A stretch of DNA of 64,000 bases from Desulfobulbus sp. (lineage in GTDB: Bacteria; Desulfobacterota; Desulfobulbia; Desulfobulbales; Desulfobulbaceae): contig NZ_JAVBXR010000110.1 in assembly GCF_030824455.1 (NCBI RefSeq), forward strand, positions 1-64,000, in the 5' to 3' direction. This document shows, piece by piece, positions 7,304-16,597 of the stretch. Position numbers and translations under genes: made by a program. Each line of letters opens with the position of its first letter. Within the stretch, counting starts at the first letter, position 1. Below the pieces are notes generated by a model. It saw only the letters and a list, made by a program, of their open reading frames with translations, had not been told where the DNA came from and did not search any database.

Positions 7304-9511
7304 ATGCTCCGCATCCGTCCGACCTCCAAGACAAAGAAGAAGCAACCCCTGCGGTTTACCGCCACCTGCGGCTCCGGCCTGGAAACCCTGGTCAGCGAAG
7401 AGATTGCCGTCTTTGGCGGTGAAGACATCGTTGAAGGCGCCGGGGCGGTCTCCTGGACCGGCAATCTGGAAACCGGCTACCGGGCCTGCCTGTGGTCGCG
7501 CTTTGCCTCGCGCATCCTCCTGGAGCTGGCCCGGTTCGACGCCCCGGATCCGGACGCCCTTTACCTGCACGCCGGCAACATCCTCTGGGACGAACATTTC
7601 ACCGTCGAATCGACCTTTGCGGTCCACACCACCCTGGTCAACGCCGCCCTCAACCACAGCCAGTTCGCCTCGCTGCGGATTAAAGACGCCATTGTCGACC
7701 AGTTCCGCAAGCGCTTTGGCAAGCGTCCGGACGTCAACGCCTTTGCCCCCGACATCCGCATCAATCTCCATGTAATGGGCACAGGGGCCTCGTTGTCGCT
7801 GGACCTTTCGGGCGAAAGCCTGCACCGACGCGGGTATCGCACCGGGGGCGGCGAAGCGCCGCTCAAGGAGACTCTGGCGGCCGCCATCGTCCGCCTTTCC
7901 GGCTGGCTTGACCGTGTTGACCGCGAACCTATCCTGCTTGATCCAATGTGCGGCGGCGGCACCCTGCTGATTGAGGCGGCTCTGATGCTCAGCGACAGCG
8001 CCCCCGGCCTGTTGCGCAAGACCTTCGGCTTCATGACCTGGAACAAACACGATCCTCAGTTGTGGGAACGGCTGGTGCAAGAGGCCCTGGACCGCGAAGG
8101 CCGGGGCATGCCCGAGACCTGGCCGCAGTTCATCGGCTACGACGCCGACCCCAAGGTGGTGGCCGCCGCCCGGAAAAACGTGATCGCCGCCGGCCTGCGC
8201 GAGATGGTCGTCATCAAACAACGGCAACTGGCCCGGCTGCAGAGCCCCGGCCCCCAGGGGTGCCTGCTGACCAACCCGCCCTACGGCGAACGGCTGTCGG
8301 AAAAAGAGGCGGTGAAATATCTCTACCGGTCCTTGGGCCGCGTCTTTGCCGCCCATTTCAGCGGCTGGACCCTGGGCTTCTTCACCGCCAACCCCGATCT
8401 GGCCGAGATGACCGGCATGAACTGGGCAGAGCGGCATCGGCTCTTCAACGGACCAATCAAATGCCAACTCCTGGTGGGTTCCGACAATCAGCTGACGGAA
8501 AAAGCGACGCCCCGCTGGACCACAACGCCCTTGGAACCTGGCGCGCCTGGGGTTGATTTTGCCAACCGGCTGATCAAAAACTGCGCCTCGCTGCTTCCTT
8601 GGGCCGAACAGGAGGGAATTACCTGCTTCCGCATCTACGACGGCGACATGCCTGAGTATAATCTTGCCATTGATTTCTACGAAGAGTGGATTCACGTTCA
8701 GGAGTATGCGCCGCCCGCCACCATCGAGCCGGCCAAGGCTGAGGAACGGTTCAGTCTGGCCATGCAGGTGATTCGCTCGGTGTTCGACACGCCCCGCAGC
8801 CGGATTTTCATCAAAACCCGGCAGAAACAAAAAGGGGCGCAACAGTACCAGAAAAAGCCCGGCCCAGGGGCGCTCTACGAGGTGCGCGAGGGCGGCGGCC
8901 GTTTCCTGGTCAATTTCACCGATTATCTCGACACCGGCCTCTTTCTCGACCACCGCCTCACCAGGGCGCGGCTGGGGCGGCTGGCCCAGGGCAAGACCTT
9001 TCTTAACCTGTTCGCCTACACCGGCTCGGCCACCGTATACGCCGCCATCGGCGGGGCCACCGCCACCACCACCGTGGACGTCTCCGAAACCTACTTGACC
9101 CGCGCCCAGGCCAACTTGGCACTCAACGGTTTTGGCGGCCCGCTGCATCAGATGGTCGAGGCCGACTGCATCGACTGGCTCAAGCAGAACCGCGAACGCT
9201 TCGGGGTGATTTTTGTCGATCCGCCGACTTTTTCCAATGCCCGTCACCGCAAACAAACCTTTGACGTGCAAAACGACCACCCGGCCCTGTTGCGCATGAC
9301 CATGCAGCATCTGGCCAAAGGCGGCGTGCTGATTTTCTCCACCAATTTCCGCAAATTCAAGCTGGACCCGGCACTGGAGCAGGAGTTCGATCTTCGCGAA
9401 ATCAGCGACGAAACCGTGCCCTTTGATTTCTCCCGCAACCGCCGCATTCACCGCTGCTGGGAAATACGTCATCCGCTGACGCCGGCGGAGCGGCGGACCG
9501 AGGAGGCGTAA
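7304..9511 (+). CDS. rlmKL: Bifunctional 23S rRNA methyltransferase RlmKL
   Basis: The protein is 735 residues from ATG 7304 (MLRIRPTSK). The frame stays open 231 bases upstream, but that extension shows no homology. The fused enzyme methylates 23S rRNA at G2445 (N2, RlmL part) and G2069 (N7, RlmK part) in E. coli. A THUMP RNA-binding domain lies at about 50-165. The first methyltransferase has the SAM motif DPMCGGGTLL near 212 and catalytic NPPYGERL near 323. The second has NLFAYTGSATVYAA near 567 and DPPTFSNARH near 639. The length is close to the 702 residues of the E. coli protein. The NUDIX gene overlaps its stop by one base (TAATG), so the two are translationally linked. The gene is strongly GC-biased, and a long antisense frame across it is an artefact of this. 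Confidence 0.95.
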   Translation: MLRIRPTSKTKKKQPLRFTATCGSGLETLVSEEIAVFGGEDIVEGAGAVSWTGNLETGYRACLWSRFASRILLELARFDAPDPDALYLHAGNILWDEHFTVESTFAVHTTLVNAALNHSQFASLRIKDAIVDQFRKRFGKRPDVNAFAPDIRINLHVMGTGASLSLDLSGESLHRRGYRTGGGEAPLKETLAAAIVRLSGWLDRVDREPILLDPMCGGGTLLIEAALMLSDSAPGLLRKTFGFMTWNKHDPQLWERLVQEALDREGRGMPETWPQFIGYDADPKVVAAARKNVIAAGLREMVVIKQRQLARLQSPGPQGCLLTNPPYGERLSEKEAVKYLYRSLGRVFAAHFSGWTLGFFTANPDLAEMTGMNWAERHRLFNGPIKCQLLVGSDNQLTEKATPRWTTTPLEPGAPGVDFANRLIKNCASLLPWAEQEGITCFRIYDGDMPEYNLAIDFYEEWIHVQEYAPPATIEPAKAEERFSLAMQVIRSVFDTPRSRIFIKTRQKQKGAQQYQKKPGPGALYEVREGGGRFLVNFTDYLDTGLFLDHRLTRARLGRLAQGKTFLNLFAYTGSATVYAAIGGATATTTVDVSETYLTRAQANLALNGFGGPLHQMVEADCIDWLKQNRERFGVIFVDPPTFSNARHRKQTFDVQNDHPALLRMTMQHLAKGGVLIFSTNFRKFKLDPALEQEFDLREISDETVPFDFSRNRRIHRCWEIRHPLTPAERRTEEA

Positions 9512-10020
9512 TGCCCGCCAATTCCCTCAATCCCGCCGAAGAAATCGTCGAAATCGTTGACCGCGACAACAACTCCATTGGCGCGGTCAGCCGACGGATC
9601 ATGCGCCAGCAAGGCCTTATCCACCGGGCCTCCTATATCCTGGTGTTCAACCGCAGCGGCGAACTGTTCCTCCAGAAACGGACCATGAGCAAGGACATCT
9701 ATCCAGGCTTTTGGGATCTAGCCGCCGGCGGCGTGGTGCTGGCCGGAGAGAGCTACGAGGAGTCGGCAAAGCGCGAACTGCGTGAGGAACTGGGTGTGGC
9801 GGGGGTGCAACTGCGCCGGCTTTTTGATCAGTATTACGAGGACGAAAACAACAAAGTCTGGGGCCGCATCTTTGCCTGCACCAGCGAAGGTCCCTTTACC
9901 CTCCAGGCCGAAGAAATTGATTATGGCCGGTTTATGTCGCTGGCCGAGATCGAACAACTCCACCAAACCGAGCCGGTCACCCCGGACGGCATGGCGCTGC
10001 TCCGGTTGCTTCCGCGCTAG
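9511..10020 (+). CDS. NUDIX hydrolase, YfcD / isopentenyl-isomerase-like subgroup
   Basis: A 169-residue protein whose ATG shares a base with the rlmKL stop, with AGGAGG six bases before it. The Nudix box is complete (GVVLAGESYEESAKRELREELG: G-x5-E-x7-REL-REE-LG) at about residues 72-94, where the glutamates bind the metal and attack the diphosphate. Flanking features EIVDRDN near the N-terminus and HRASYILVFN, LQKRTMSKDIYPGFWD are typical of the YfcD group, which resembles isopentenyl diphosphate isomerase. The natural substrate of YfcD-type proteins is not settled, so the reaction is given only as hydrolysis of a nucleoside diphosphate linked to another moiety. Coupled to an rRNA methyltransferase, but no functional link is evident. 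Confidence 0.9.
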   Translation: MPANSLNPAEEIVEIVDRDNNSIGAVSRRIMRQQGLIHRASYILVFNRSGELFLQKRTMSKDIYPGFWDLAAGGVVLAGESYEESAKRELREELGVAGVQLRRLFDQYYEDENNKVWGRIFACTSEGPFTLQAEEIDYGRFMSLAEIEQLHQTEPVTPDGMALLRLLPR

Positions 10021-10034
10021 GCCGGTGTTATTTC

Positions 10035-10063
10035 TTGGTCAAAGTAAATATTTGGCCTATACT
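10035..10063 (+). promoter_or_regulatory. Sigma-70-type promoter of the EAL-HDOD gene
   Basis: TTGGTC at 10035-10040 and TATACT at 10058-10063 are separated by the ideal 17 bases. The predicted start near 10070 leaves a leader of about 30 bases before ATG 10102. The gene can therefore be transcribed independently of rlmKL and the NUDIX gene. Confidence 0.6.
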
Positions 10064-10101
10064 CCGCCTATGATCAATTTCGGAGTTCGCACCGAGGCCT
10101 C

Positions 10102-11307
10102 ATGTATGTCCATATAGCGCGGCAGCCAGTCTTCGACGTCCACAAAAAACTGTTTGCCTATGAGCTGCTGTTCCGCCAGACTCTGGGGTTGAGTTTAGGC
10201 GAACTGAGCGGCGACCGGGCCACAACCAGCCTGCTCTCCACCGCCTTTCTCACCGAGGGCATTGAAAAAATCGCCGGCAACAAGCCCTGCTTCATCAATT
10301 TTACCGAGAATCTCCTCCTCAAGGAGATTGCCTACTCCTTTCCAAAAAATAAAATCGTCGTTGAGATTCTTGAAGACGTGGCGCCCACCCCGGAGGTGAT
10401 CGAGGCCTGCCGCCATCTCTCTCAGCAGGGCTATATTCTTGCCCTTGATGATTTTGTCTACGCCAAGGAACTGCTGCCGCTGGTGGAACTGACGAACATC
10501 ATCAAAATCGACTATCGCCTTTCGACTCCGCAGGAAATCGAACGGCTGCAGTACAAATTGTCCCGCTTTAGCATTAAATATCTTGCAGAAAAAATAGAGA
10601 GTTACGAAGAGTTTGAACACGCCCGCAAACTCGGTTTCCACTATTTTCAAGGCTATTTTTTTGCCAGGCCCGAATCTCTGCGCATCACTGAAATCGCCTC
10701 AAACAAAACCAGCCTGCTTCGTCTCCTGATGGAGGTCAACAAACGAGAAACATCGGTTGAGAGGCTTGAAAAGATCATCGAAGCCGACGTCGCCGTCTCC
10801 TACAAACTGCTGCGTTACATCAATTCAGCCTATTTTCATCTGCTCCATCAGGTCGATTCCATCCGCCAAGCCATCACCTACCTGGGCGAGCGGGAAATCC
10901 GCCGCTTTGTCACTCTGGTGATCGTCTCCGAACTGGCGGCGGACAAGCCGACCGAACTGGTGCGATTGTCCGTGCTCAGGGCCCGGTGGTGCGAACTGTT
11001 GGCCGAGAACAGCCAACGCGCTCAGGATGTCTCCGAGACGTTTCTCCTCGGCCTCTTTTCCTTGATTGACGCCATCCTGGACATGCCCATGGAACAGATG
11101 ATGGAAAAGCTGCCCCTATCCAACGAGGTCAAAGAGGCGCTGACCGTCGGCAAAGGGCCGCTCGCCCCCTTCCTGCAGGCTGTTGTCGCCTACGAGCAGG
11201 GCAAATCCAAGGAATGCCTGCAGGCCCTGCGGATGATCAAGGTCGACCCGGCCAAGGTCTACGATCTCTATCTCGACGCGGTCAAATTCGCCTCGATTAT
11301 CGACTGA
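10102..11307 (+). CDS. EAL-HDOD signalling protein (YuxH/CdgJ-like)
   Basis: A 401-residue protein from ATG 10102, preceded by GAGG. Residues 1-200 form an EAL-type barrel: it opens MYVHIARQPVFD with AYELLFRQ in place of the catalytic EAL, and later has EILEDV, LALDDFV and IKIDY. Residues 205-400 are an HDOD domain (LLRLLMEVNKRE, VSYKLLRYINSAYF, IRQAITYLGEREIRRFV). The change of EAL to ELL is usual in this family and means that c-di-GMP hydrolysis is doubtful; many members act by protein contact or nucleotide binding. Related proteins affect motility and attachment, for example CdgJ of Vibrio. A three-base-class promoter with good spacing precedes it. No cognate partner is adjacent. Confidence 0.9.
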   Translation: MYVHIARQPVFDVHKKLFAYELLFRQTLGLSLGELSGDRATTSLLSTAFLTEGIEKIAGNKPCFINFTENLLLKEIAYSFPKNKIVVEILEDVAPTPEVIEACRHLSQQGYILALDDFVYAKELLPLVELTNIIKIDYRLSTPQEIERLQYKLSRFSIKYLAEKIESYEEFEHARKLGFHYFQGYFFARPESLRITEIASNKTSLLRLLMEVNKRETSVERLEKIIEADVAVSYKLLRYINSAYFHLLHQVDSIRQAITYLGEREIRRFVTLVIVSELAADKPTELVRLSVLRARWCELLAENSQRAQDVSETFLLGLFSLIDAILDMPMEQMMEKLPLSNEVKEALTVGKGPLAPFLQAVVAYEQGKSKECLQALRMIKVDPAKVYDLYLDAVKFASIID

Positions 11308-11343
11308 ACGCCTTCCTTTTTTCTTCGCTGCGCCGAGCAGGCT

Positions 11344-12060
11344 TCACCCCTTCGCCCCTGCCGCATCCCACAATTCGAACAACTGCCCGATGCCCTGCGT
11401 GGCCAGGGCCGCCATGGCGGTGAACAGCTCCGGGGCAAAGGGCGCGCCTTCGGCCGTGGTCTGCACTTCAATCCACCGTCCGTCGCGGCTCATGACAAAG
11501 TTGGCGTCGACATCGGCGGACGAGTCTTCGGCATAATCCAGATCAAGCGCCGGCTGGCCGCCAACCACCCCGGCGCTCACCGCCGCCACCGGCAAGAGCG
11601 GCGGCAAAACGGCAAGTTGCCCGCGCTCGACCATGCCGGCAAGGGCCATGCGCACAGCCAGAGCGCCGCCGGTGATCGAGGCGCAGCGGGTGCCGCCGTC
11701 GGCGTTGAGCACGTCGCAGTCCACCCGCAGGGTGTGCTCGCCCAACAGCCGCAGATCCACCATCATCCGTAGAGATCGGCCAATCAACCGCTGAATTTCA
11801 TGGGTGCGGCCAGACAGGCCGGAAACCGCCTCCCGCCGTCCCCGACTGTGGGTGGCGCAGGGCAGCATCCCATATTCGGCGGTGATCCAGCCCTGCCCCT
11901 TGTCCTTGAGAAAAGGCGGCACCTTGTTTTCCACCGTCACCCCGCAGAGCACATGGGTGTGGCCCATTCGGATCAGCGCCGAACCGTGGGCGTGGGGCTG
12001 CAACCCATATTCGACGCTGACCGGACGCAGAGCGTCGGCCGGACGATCACCGTTTCGCAT
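11344..12060 (-). CDS. rph: Ribonuclease PH
   Basis: RNase PH trims the 3' ends of tRNA precursors by phosphorolysis, working as a ring of six subunits. ATG 12060 follows GGGAG and gives 238 residues, the normal family length; the frame remains open further upstream but adds unrelated sequence. Family signatures include the opening [31 protein letters not shown], and [18 protein letters not shown]. The C-terminal [18 protein letters not shown] carries the metal-binding acidic residues. It is the last gene of the long leftward housekeeping run and converges on the EAL-HDOD gene; only 36 bases separate the two stops and no clear terminator hairpin lies between them. Confidence 0.95.
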   Translation of the reverse strand: MRNGDRPADALRPVSVEYGLQPHAHGSALIRMGHTHVLCGVTVENKVPPFLKDKGQGWITAEYGMLPCATHSRGRREAVSGLSGRTHEIQRLIGRSLRMMVDLRLLGEHTLRVDCDVLNADGGTRCASITGGALAVRMALAGMVERGQLAVLPPLLPVAAVSAGVVGGQPALDLDYAEDSSADVDANFVMSRDGRWIEVQTTAEGAPFAPELFTAMAALATQGIGQLFELWDAAGAKG

Positions 12061-12131
12061 ATAAACTCCCTTTGTAGATAGTGTTGACGTGTGTTTCCGA
12101 CTGTTTGGCGGAGCGACGGAGTGTCGCCCGG

Positions 12132-12581
12132 TCACAGGATAATCAAGGTGACGCCAGGGTTGGCGCGGTTCAGATCGCGGTGTTCGGCGAGGAAGGGGAA
12201 ACGGCGCAGCAGTTGACGGCCGCGACCGGAGCGGCCCTCAAACTCTTCGCCGGGAATGACGTCTTGGATCCGTCCCTGATGGTGGAGGAAGTGCAATTGG
12301 CGCAGCACCGCTGTTTTAATCGCCCCGCCCGCGCCGCTGGAACCGTAACCGTGGATCAGGGTCAGCGCCTTGCACCCCAGCCCCTTGCTGAGGTTGATTT
12401 CACCGTCCAACCGGTCGAGAGCCAGCTGGACCAGCGGCATGCCTCTTTTCAGATTGACCAGACGGTGGAAGGCCCCGGTCGGGGGCAGGACGTTGCCGTT
12501 GCATTCGGCTTGGCAATAGGGGCATTGCAGCCTTCCGCTCTCAACCTCATTGCCGCAGACCGCGCAGATCATCTGTTCCAT
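12132..12581 (-). CDS. Zinc-ribbon protein with a C-terminal Smr-like domain
   Basis: A 149-residue protein from ATG 12581. The N-terminus is a short zinc ribbon ([19 protein letters not shown]: two CxxC pairs, residues 6-9 and 20-23). The rest resembles an Smr domain: [20 protein letters not shown] matches the LDLHG-type opening helix and [15 protein letters not shown] matches the HGxGxG motif. Smr domains are found in nucleases and in MutS2, which acts at collided ribosomes. The histidine of the usual LDLHG motif is replaced by lysine or arginine here, so nuclease activity is uncertain. It lies between relA and rph in the same direction, a setting that fits RNA or ribosome-related work (inference). 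Confidence 0.75.
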   Translation of the reverse strand: MEQMICAVCGNEVESGRLQCPYCQAECNGNVLPPTGAFHRLVNLKRGMPLVQLALDRLDGEINLSKGLGCKALTLIHGYGSSGAGGAIKTAVLRQLHFLHHQGRIQDVIPGEEFEGRSGRGRQLLRRFPFLAEHRDLNRANPGVTLIIL

Positions 12582-12618
12582 GGCCGCCCTGCCAAACCAA
12601 AGGCCTGCAAACGGCCGC

Positions 12619-14784
12619 CTACCGTCTGCGGACCTCCATCACCTCCGGCATCTGCAGAAGGTGCTGCTGCACGACCTGCAGGTGCTTGAGATTGAACACT
12701 TCGAGCAGGATTTCCAGCTCGGCGATGTTTTCCACCGTGGTGCGGGCGTTCAGTTCCACGATGTCGGCGTCGTCGGCGCTGATGGCGCCGCTGATGTCGG
12801 CCAGCAGATTTTTACGGTTCTCGGCGCGAATCGTCAGCCCGGCCCGGTGGGTGCTCTGCGGCGATCCGGCCCAGGCCACCTCCAGCCAGCGGGCCGGATC
12901 GGTAGCCTGCAGGTTGTGACAATCGGCCTTGTGGACCGATACCCCGGAGCCGGTGGTGATAAAGCCAATGATCGGGTCGCCGGGCACCGGTCGACAGCAC
13001 TGGCTGACCTTAATCAATATGCCGTCGACGCCGTCGATGTCGATCACATTGCGCCGCGTGGCGCCGGACCGGCTCTCTTCAGCGGTCCGCTGCGCCCGCT
13101 CGAGCATCTCCGCGGCCCGCCGTTTCTCTTCGGCCTCGCGAAATTCCTCCGGCTGCAGGGTCCTGAGCAGGTGGGGCACGGTAATGGAGCCGCTGCCGAC
13201 CCGCACCAGCATGTCTTCCAGGGTGTTGCAGTTGAGTTGCTTGAGCAGCAAACGAAGATGCCCGCTCTTGAGCAGACCGCGCAGATTGACGTCGCACTTC
13301 TTCAATTCCCGCTCGCAGATCTCGCGGCCGAGCTTAAGGGAGCGTTCCTTTTCCTCGCGGCGCAGATAGTGACGAATACGGGTGCGGGCGCGGCTGGTCT
13401 TGACCAACTGCAGCCAGGCGCGGCGGGGGTGTTGATTTTTCTGGGTCAGAATCTCGACTATGTCGCCGCTCTGCAGCTCGTGCTTGAGCTGGACGATCTG
13501 CCCGTTGACCTTGGCCCCGACGCAGGTGTCGCCGACGCCGGTATGGATGGCGTAGGCAAAATCGATCGGCGTGCTGCCCCGGGGCAGTTCGCGCACCTCG
13601 CCAGTCGGCGTCAGGGCGAAGACGTCGGGCTCAAACAGCTCGCCGCGCAACGACTCCATGAACTCGCTGGGGTCTTCGACCTCTTGCAGGGATTGCACCA
13701 ACCGCTTCAGGTCCTTGAACAATCGGGCGTCGCCGCTGGTGATCTTCTGTCCTTCCTTGTAAGCCCAGTGGGCGGCCACGCCCTCCTGCGCCACCCGGTC
13801 CATGTCCTCGGTGCGAATCTGAATCTCGATAAAGTGGCCGCGCGGCCCGGCCACGGTGGTGTGCAGCGATTGGTAGTTGTTGGACTTCGGGGCGCTGATC
13901 CAGTCCTTGATCCGACCCGGAACCGGCGTCCAGTCGGCGTGCACCGTGCCCAGGGTCTGGTAGCACTCCTTGACGGTGCGGACAATGATGCGGAAGGCCA
14001 CCTTGTCGTAGACCCGCTCCAGAGGGATGCGTTGGGCCACCAGCTTCTTGTAGATGGAATAGATGTGCTTGGGCCGGCCAAGGAGCCGCACCGGCACAAT
14101 CTTGCTGGCCTTGAGTTTTTCGCGCAGGATCTCCAGAACCTCGTCAACGTAGGCCTGGCGTTCGGCAAGGGTGCTTTCCAGATGGGCGGTCAGTTCGGCG
14201 TATTCCACCGGCAGCAGATACTTGAAGGCCAAATCCTCCAACTCGCGCTTGAGCCACTCGATGCCGATGCGGCTGGCCAGCGGCGCATAGAGGTCCATGG
14301 TTTCCCTGGCCTTGGCGCGCCGCTCCTCCTCGTCGACCACATCCAAATTGAGCATGTCCTGGAGGCGGTCGGCCAGCTTGACCAGCAAAACGCGGATGTC
14401 CGCCCCCATGGCCAGGAGCAGTTTGCGGATGTTTTCCGCCTCATGAGCAAGGTGCGAGTTGTAGCGGACATTGGTGATCCGGGTGGCGCCGTCGACAATG
14501 TTGGCGACGTCGGCGCCGAACTTCTTTTTTAGCTCCTCCGGGGTGGCGACCTGCTCCTTGAGCGTGCCGTGGAGCAGGCCGGCGACGATGGTGTCGAGGT
14601 CAAGCTTCATCGAAGCCAGACTGGAGGCCACGGCCAGCAGATGGTCGACATAGGCCTCACCGGTCACATACTGCTGGCCGGCGTGACGCTCGCAGATAAA
14701 CTCGTAGGCCTTGCCGATCGGGGCCAGATCGATCCCGTTGAGATAGGCTGCGGCTAAAGAGAGAAGCGGTTTGATGTCCGACAT
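12619..14784 (-). CDS. relA: RelA/SpoT-type (p)ppGpp synthetase with degenerate hydrolase site
   Basis: A 721-residue long RSH protein. The HD domain (about 25-180) retains H48 and H72, but the central HDxxED motif reads HGTLKE: the metal-binding aspartate is glycine (73) and the ED pair is KE. The later LADRLHNM motif reads LADRLQDM. Hydrolysis of (p)ppGpp is therefore probably lost. The synthetase domain (about 220-350) looks intact: VYDKVAFRIIV, RIKD, NNYQSLHT and EIQIRT are present. Its RIKD belongs to the RxKD type normally seen in bifunctional enzymes rather than the ExDD of gammaproteobacterial RelA. A TGS domain (FALTPTGEVRELPRG) and a C-terminal ACT domain follow. A separate hydrolase should exist elsewhere in the genome. 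It is cotranscribed with proS, a setting that suits a response to amino-acid starvation. Confidence 0.93.
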   Translation of the reverse strand: MSDIKPLLSLAAAYLNGIDLAPIGKAYEFICERHAGQQYVTGEAYVDHLLAVASSLASMKLDLDTIVAGLLHGTLKEQVATPEELKKKFGADVANIVDGATRITNVRYNSHLAHEAENIRKLLLAMGADIRVLLVKLADRLQDMLNLDVVDEEERRAKARETMDLYAPLASRIGIEWLKRELEDLAFKYLLPVEYAELTAHLESTLAERQAYVDEVLEILREKLKASKIVPVRLLGRPKHIYSIYKKLVAQRIPLERVYDKVAFRIIVRTVKECYQTLGTVHADWTPVPGRIKDWISAPKSNNYQSLHTTVAGPRGHFIEIQIRTEDMDRVAQEGVAAHWAYKEGQKITSGDARLFKDLKRLVQSLQEVEDPSEFMESLRGELFEPDVFALTPTGEVRELPRGSTPIDFAYAIHTGVGDTCVGAKVNGQIVQLKHELQSGDIVEILTQKNQHPRRAWLQLVKTSRARTRIRHYLRREEKERSLKLGREICERELKKCDVNLRGLLKSGHLRLLLKQLNCNTLEDMLVRVGSGSITVPHLLRTLQPEEFREAEEKRRAAEMLERAQRTAEESRSGATRRNVIDIDGVDGILIKVSQCCRPVPGDPIIGFITTGSGVSVHKADCHNLQATDPARWLEVAWAGSPQSTHRAGLTIRAENRKNLLADISGAISADDADIVELNARTTVENIAELEILLEVFNLKHLQVVQQHLLQMPEVMEVRRR

Positions 14785-14825
14785 GGTCGTGTGCTGTTTC
14801 CGGTCAATGGGGGGAACCCCCGAAA

Positions 14826-16538
14826 TCAGGAAAGGGCCTGGCGAATGAGTCCGGCGAGCACGTCAACCGCCTCGTCCAGCGCGAGCACCTGCGTTTCCCC
14901 GGTTTTGCGCGAGCGCATTTCCACCTTGCCCTCTTTCTCAAAGGTCTTGCCCACGGTGAGCCGGTAGGGAATACCGAGCAGGTCGGCGTCGTTGAACTTG
15001 GAGCCCGGCCGCTCGTCGCGGTCGTCAAGCAGCACGTCCAACCCCTGCGCCCGCAGCCCGTTGTACAACGCTTCAGCCGTCGTGCAATAGGCCTCGTCCT
15101 TGGGGCCAAGGTTGAGAACAATCACCTGGAAGGGGGCCAGCGGCACCGGAAAAATGATGCCCTTGTCGTCGTGATTCTGTTCAATGGCCGCCGCCACCAC
15201 CCGGCTGACGCCGATGCCGTAACAGCCCATGACAAAGGGTTTGGCCTGCCCGTCGCTGTCCTGAAAGGCGGCCTCCATGGCCTCGGAATACTTGGTGCCA
15301 AGCTTGAAGATATGGCCGACCTCGATGCCTTCCTTGAGCCGTAGGCCGCCGCCGCACAAGGGGCAGCGGTCGGCGGTGGTTATCTGGCGCAGGTCGCCGA
15401 CCACGCTCGGCTGGAAGTCGCGGCCGGGATTGACGCCGGTGAGATGGCAGCCTTTTTCATTGGCTCCGGCCACCGCGTTGACCATCCGCATCACCTCCTG
15501 ATCCGCGACCGTTTTCAGTTCCAGCCCCACCGGCCCGAGATAGCCGACCGGCAGCCGGGTCTGCTGCCAGATCTGGTCCTCGTCCAGGGGCTCGACATCG
15601 GTTGCGCCCAGCAGGTTCTTGAGCTTGACCGACTGCACCTCGCGGTCGCCGCGCACCAAGGCCGCCACCGGCGCGCCGTCGGCCAGGTAGAACATGGTCT
15701 TGATCACGTCGGCGGGCTGCACCTTGAGAAACGCCGCCACCTTGTCGACCTTCTTCATGCCCGGGGTTTCGACCTTGACCATATCCTGCAGAGGCGCGTC
15801 TGAGACTACCGCCTCAGGCAGAACAATCGCCGCCTTCTCGACGTTGGCGGCGTAGCTGCAGGAATCGCAGATCACCAGGGTGTCCTCGCCGGTCTCGGCC
15901 AGGACCATGAACTCGTGGGAAAAGGAGCCGCCAATGGCGCCGCTGTCGGCCTCCACGGCGCGGAACTCCAAGCCGCAGCGCTCAAATATGCGATAGTAGG
16001 CCTGACGCATGTTTTCGTAGCTGCGGCTGGCGCCTTCGTCGTCAACGTCAAAGGAATAGGCGTCCTTCATCACAAACTCGCGGCCGCGCATCAGGCCGAA
16101 GCGCGGCCGAATTTCATCGCGAAATTTGGTCTGGATCTGATACAGGTTGATCGGCATCTGTCGATAGGACTGCAGTTCGCGACGGGCGATGTCGGTCACC
16201 ACCTCTTCGTGGGTCGGTCCCAGGCAGTAGTCGCGGTCGTGACGATCCCGGAACCGGAGCAGTTCCGGACCGTATTTCTTCCATCGGCCCGACTCCTCCC
16301 ACAAATCACCGGGCTGCACCATGGGCATGAGGATCTCCTGGGCCCCGGCGCGGTTCATCTCCTGACGAACGATCTCCGCCACCTTCTGCAGGGCCATCAA
16401 CCCGATGGGCAGATAGGTGTACATCCCGGAGGTCAGCTTGCGAATGAATCCGCCCCGCATCAGCAACTGGTGGCTGACGACCTCGGCCTCCGACGGGGTT
16501 TCCTTGGTGGTGGGCAACAACATCTGTGAATAACGCAT
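14826..16538 (-). CDS. proS: Prolyl-tRNA synthetase (bacterial type with editing insertion)
   Basis: A 570-residue class II enzyme from ATG 16538 behind GGAGA. It charges tRNA-Pro. The opening MRYSQMLLPTTKETPSEAE is characteristic of the bacterial form. Motif 2 is seen in TKFRDEIRPRFGLMRGREF and motif 3 in GCYGIGVSR. The insertion between them (about 215-395) corresponds to the editing domain that removes misacylated alanine, which eukaryote-type enzymes lack. The C-terminal anticodon-binding domain (VIVLNLGPKDE onward) ends in ALDEAVDVLAGLIRQALS. It sits between ispG and relA, all leftward, with 59 and 41 bases of spacing. Confidence 0.97.
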   Translation of the reverse strand: MRYSQMLLPTTKETPSEAEVVSHQLLMRGGFIRKLTSGMYTYLPIGLMALQKVAEIVRQEMNRAGAQEILMPMVQPGDLWEESGRWKKYGPELLRFRDRHDRDYCLGPTHEEVVTDIARRELQSYRQMPINLYQIQTKFRDEIRPRFGLMRGREFVMKDAYSFDVDDEGASRSYENMRQAYYRIFERCGLEFRAVEADSGAIGGSFSHEFMVLAETGEDTLVICDSCSYAANVEKAAIVLPEAVVSDAPLQDMVKVETPGMKKVDKVAAFLKVQPADVIKTMFYLADGAPVAALVRGDREVQSVKLKNLLGATDVEPLDEDQIWQQTRLPVGYLGPVGLELKTVADQEVMRMVNAVAGANEKGCHLTGVNPGRDFQPSVVGDLRQITTADRCPLCGGGLRLKEGIEVGHIFKLGTKYSEAMEAAFQDSDGQAKPFVMGCYGIGVSRVVAAAIEQNHDDKGIIFPVPLAPFQVIVLNLGPKDEAYCTTAEALYNGLRAQGLDVLLDDRDERPGSKFNDADLLGIPYRLTVGKTFEKEGKVEMRSRKTGETQVLALDEAVDVLAGLIRQALS

Positions 16539-16597
16539 ATCGAATCTCCGTTCGAGAAATACAGGTAGAAGAGGGGCGGGGCCATCGGCAGCCTGGA

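Noticed and set aside
7295-9472. A 725-codon minus-strand frame
   Set aside because: Antisense to rlmKL, whose two methyltransferase motifs are unmistakable on the plus strand.
12550-14532. A 660-codon plus-strand frame
   Set aside because: Mirror of relA in GC-rich DNA; the minus strand encodes all RSH domains in order.
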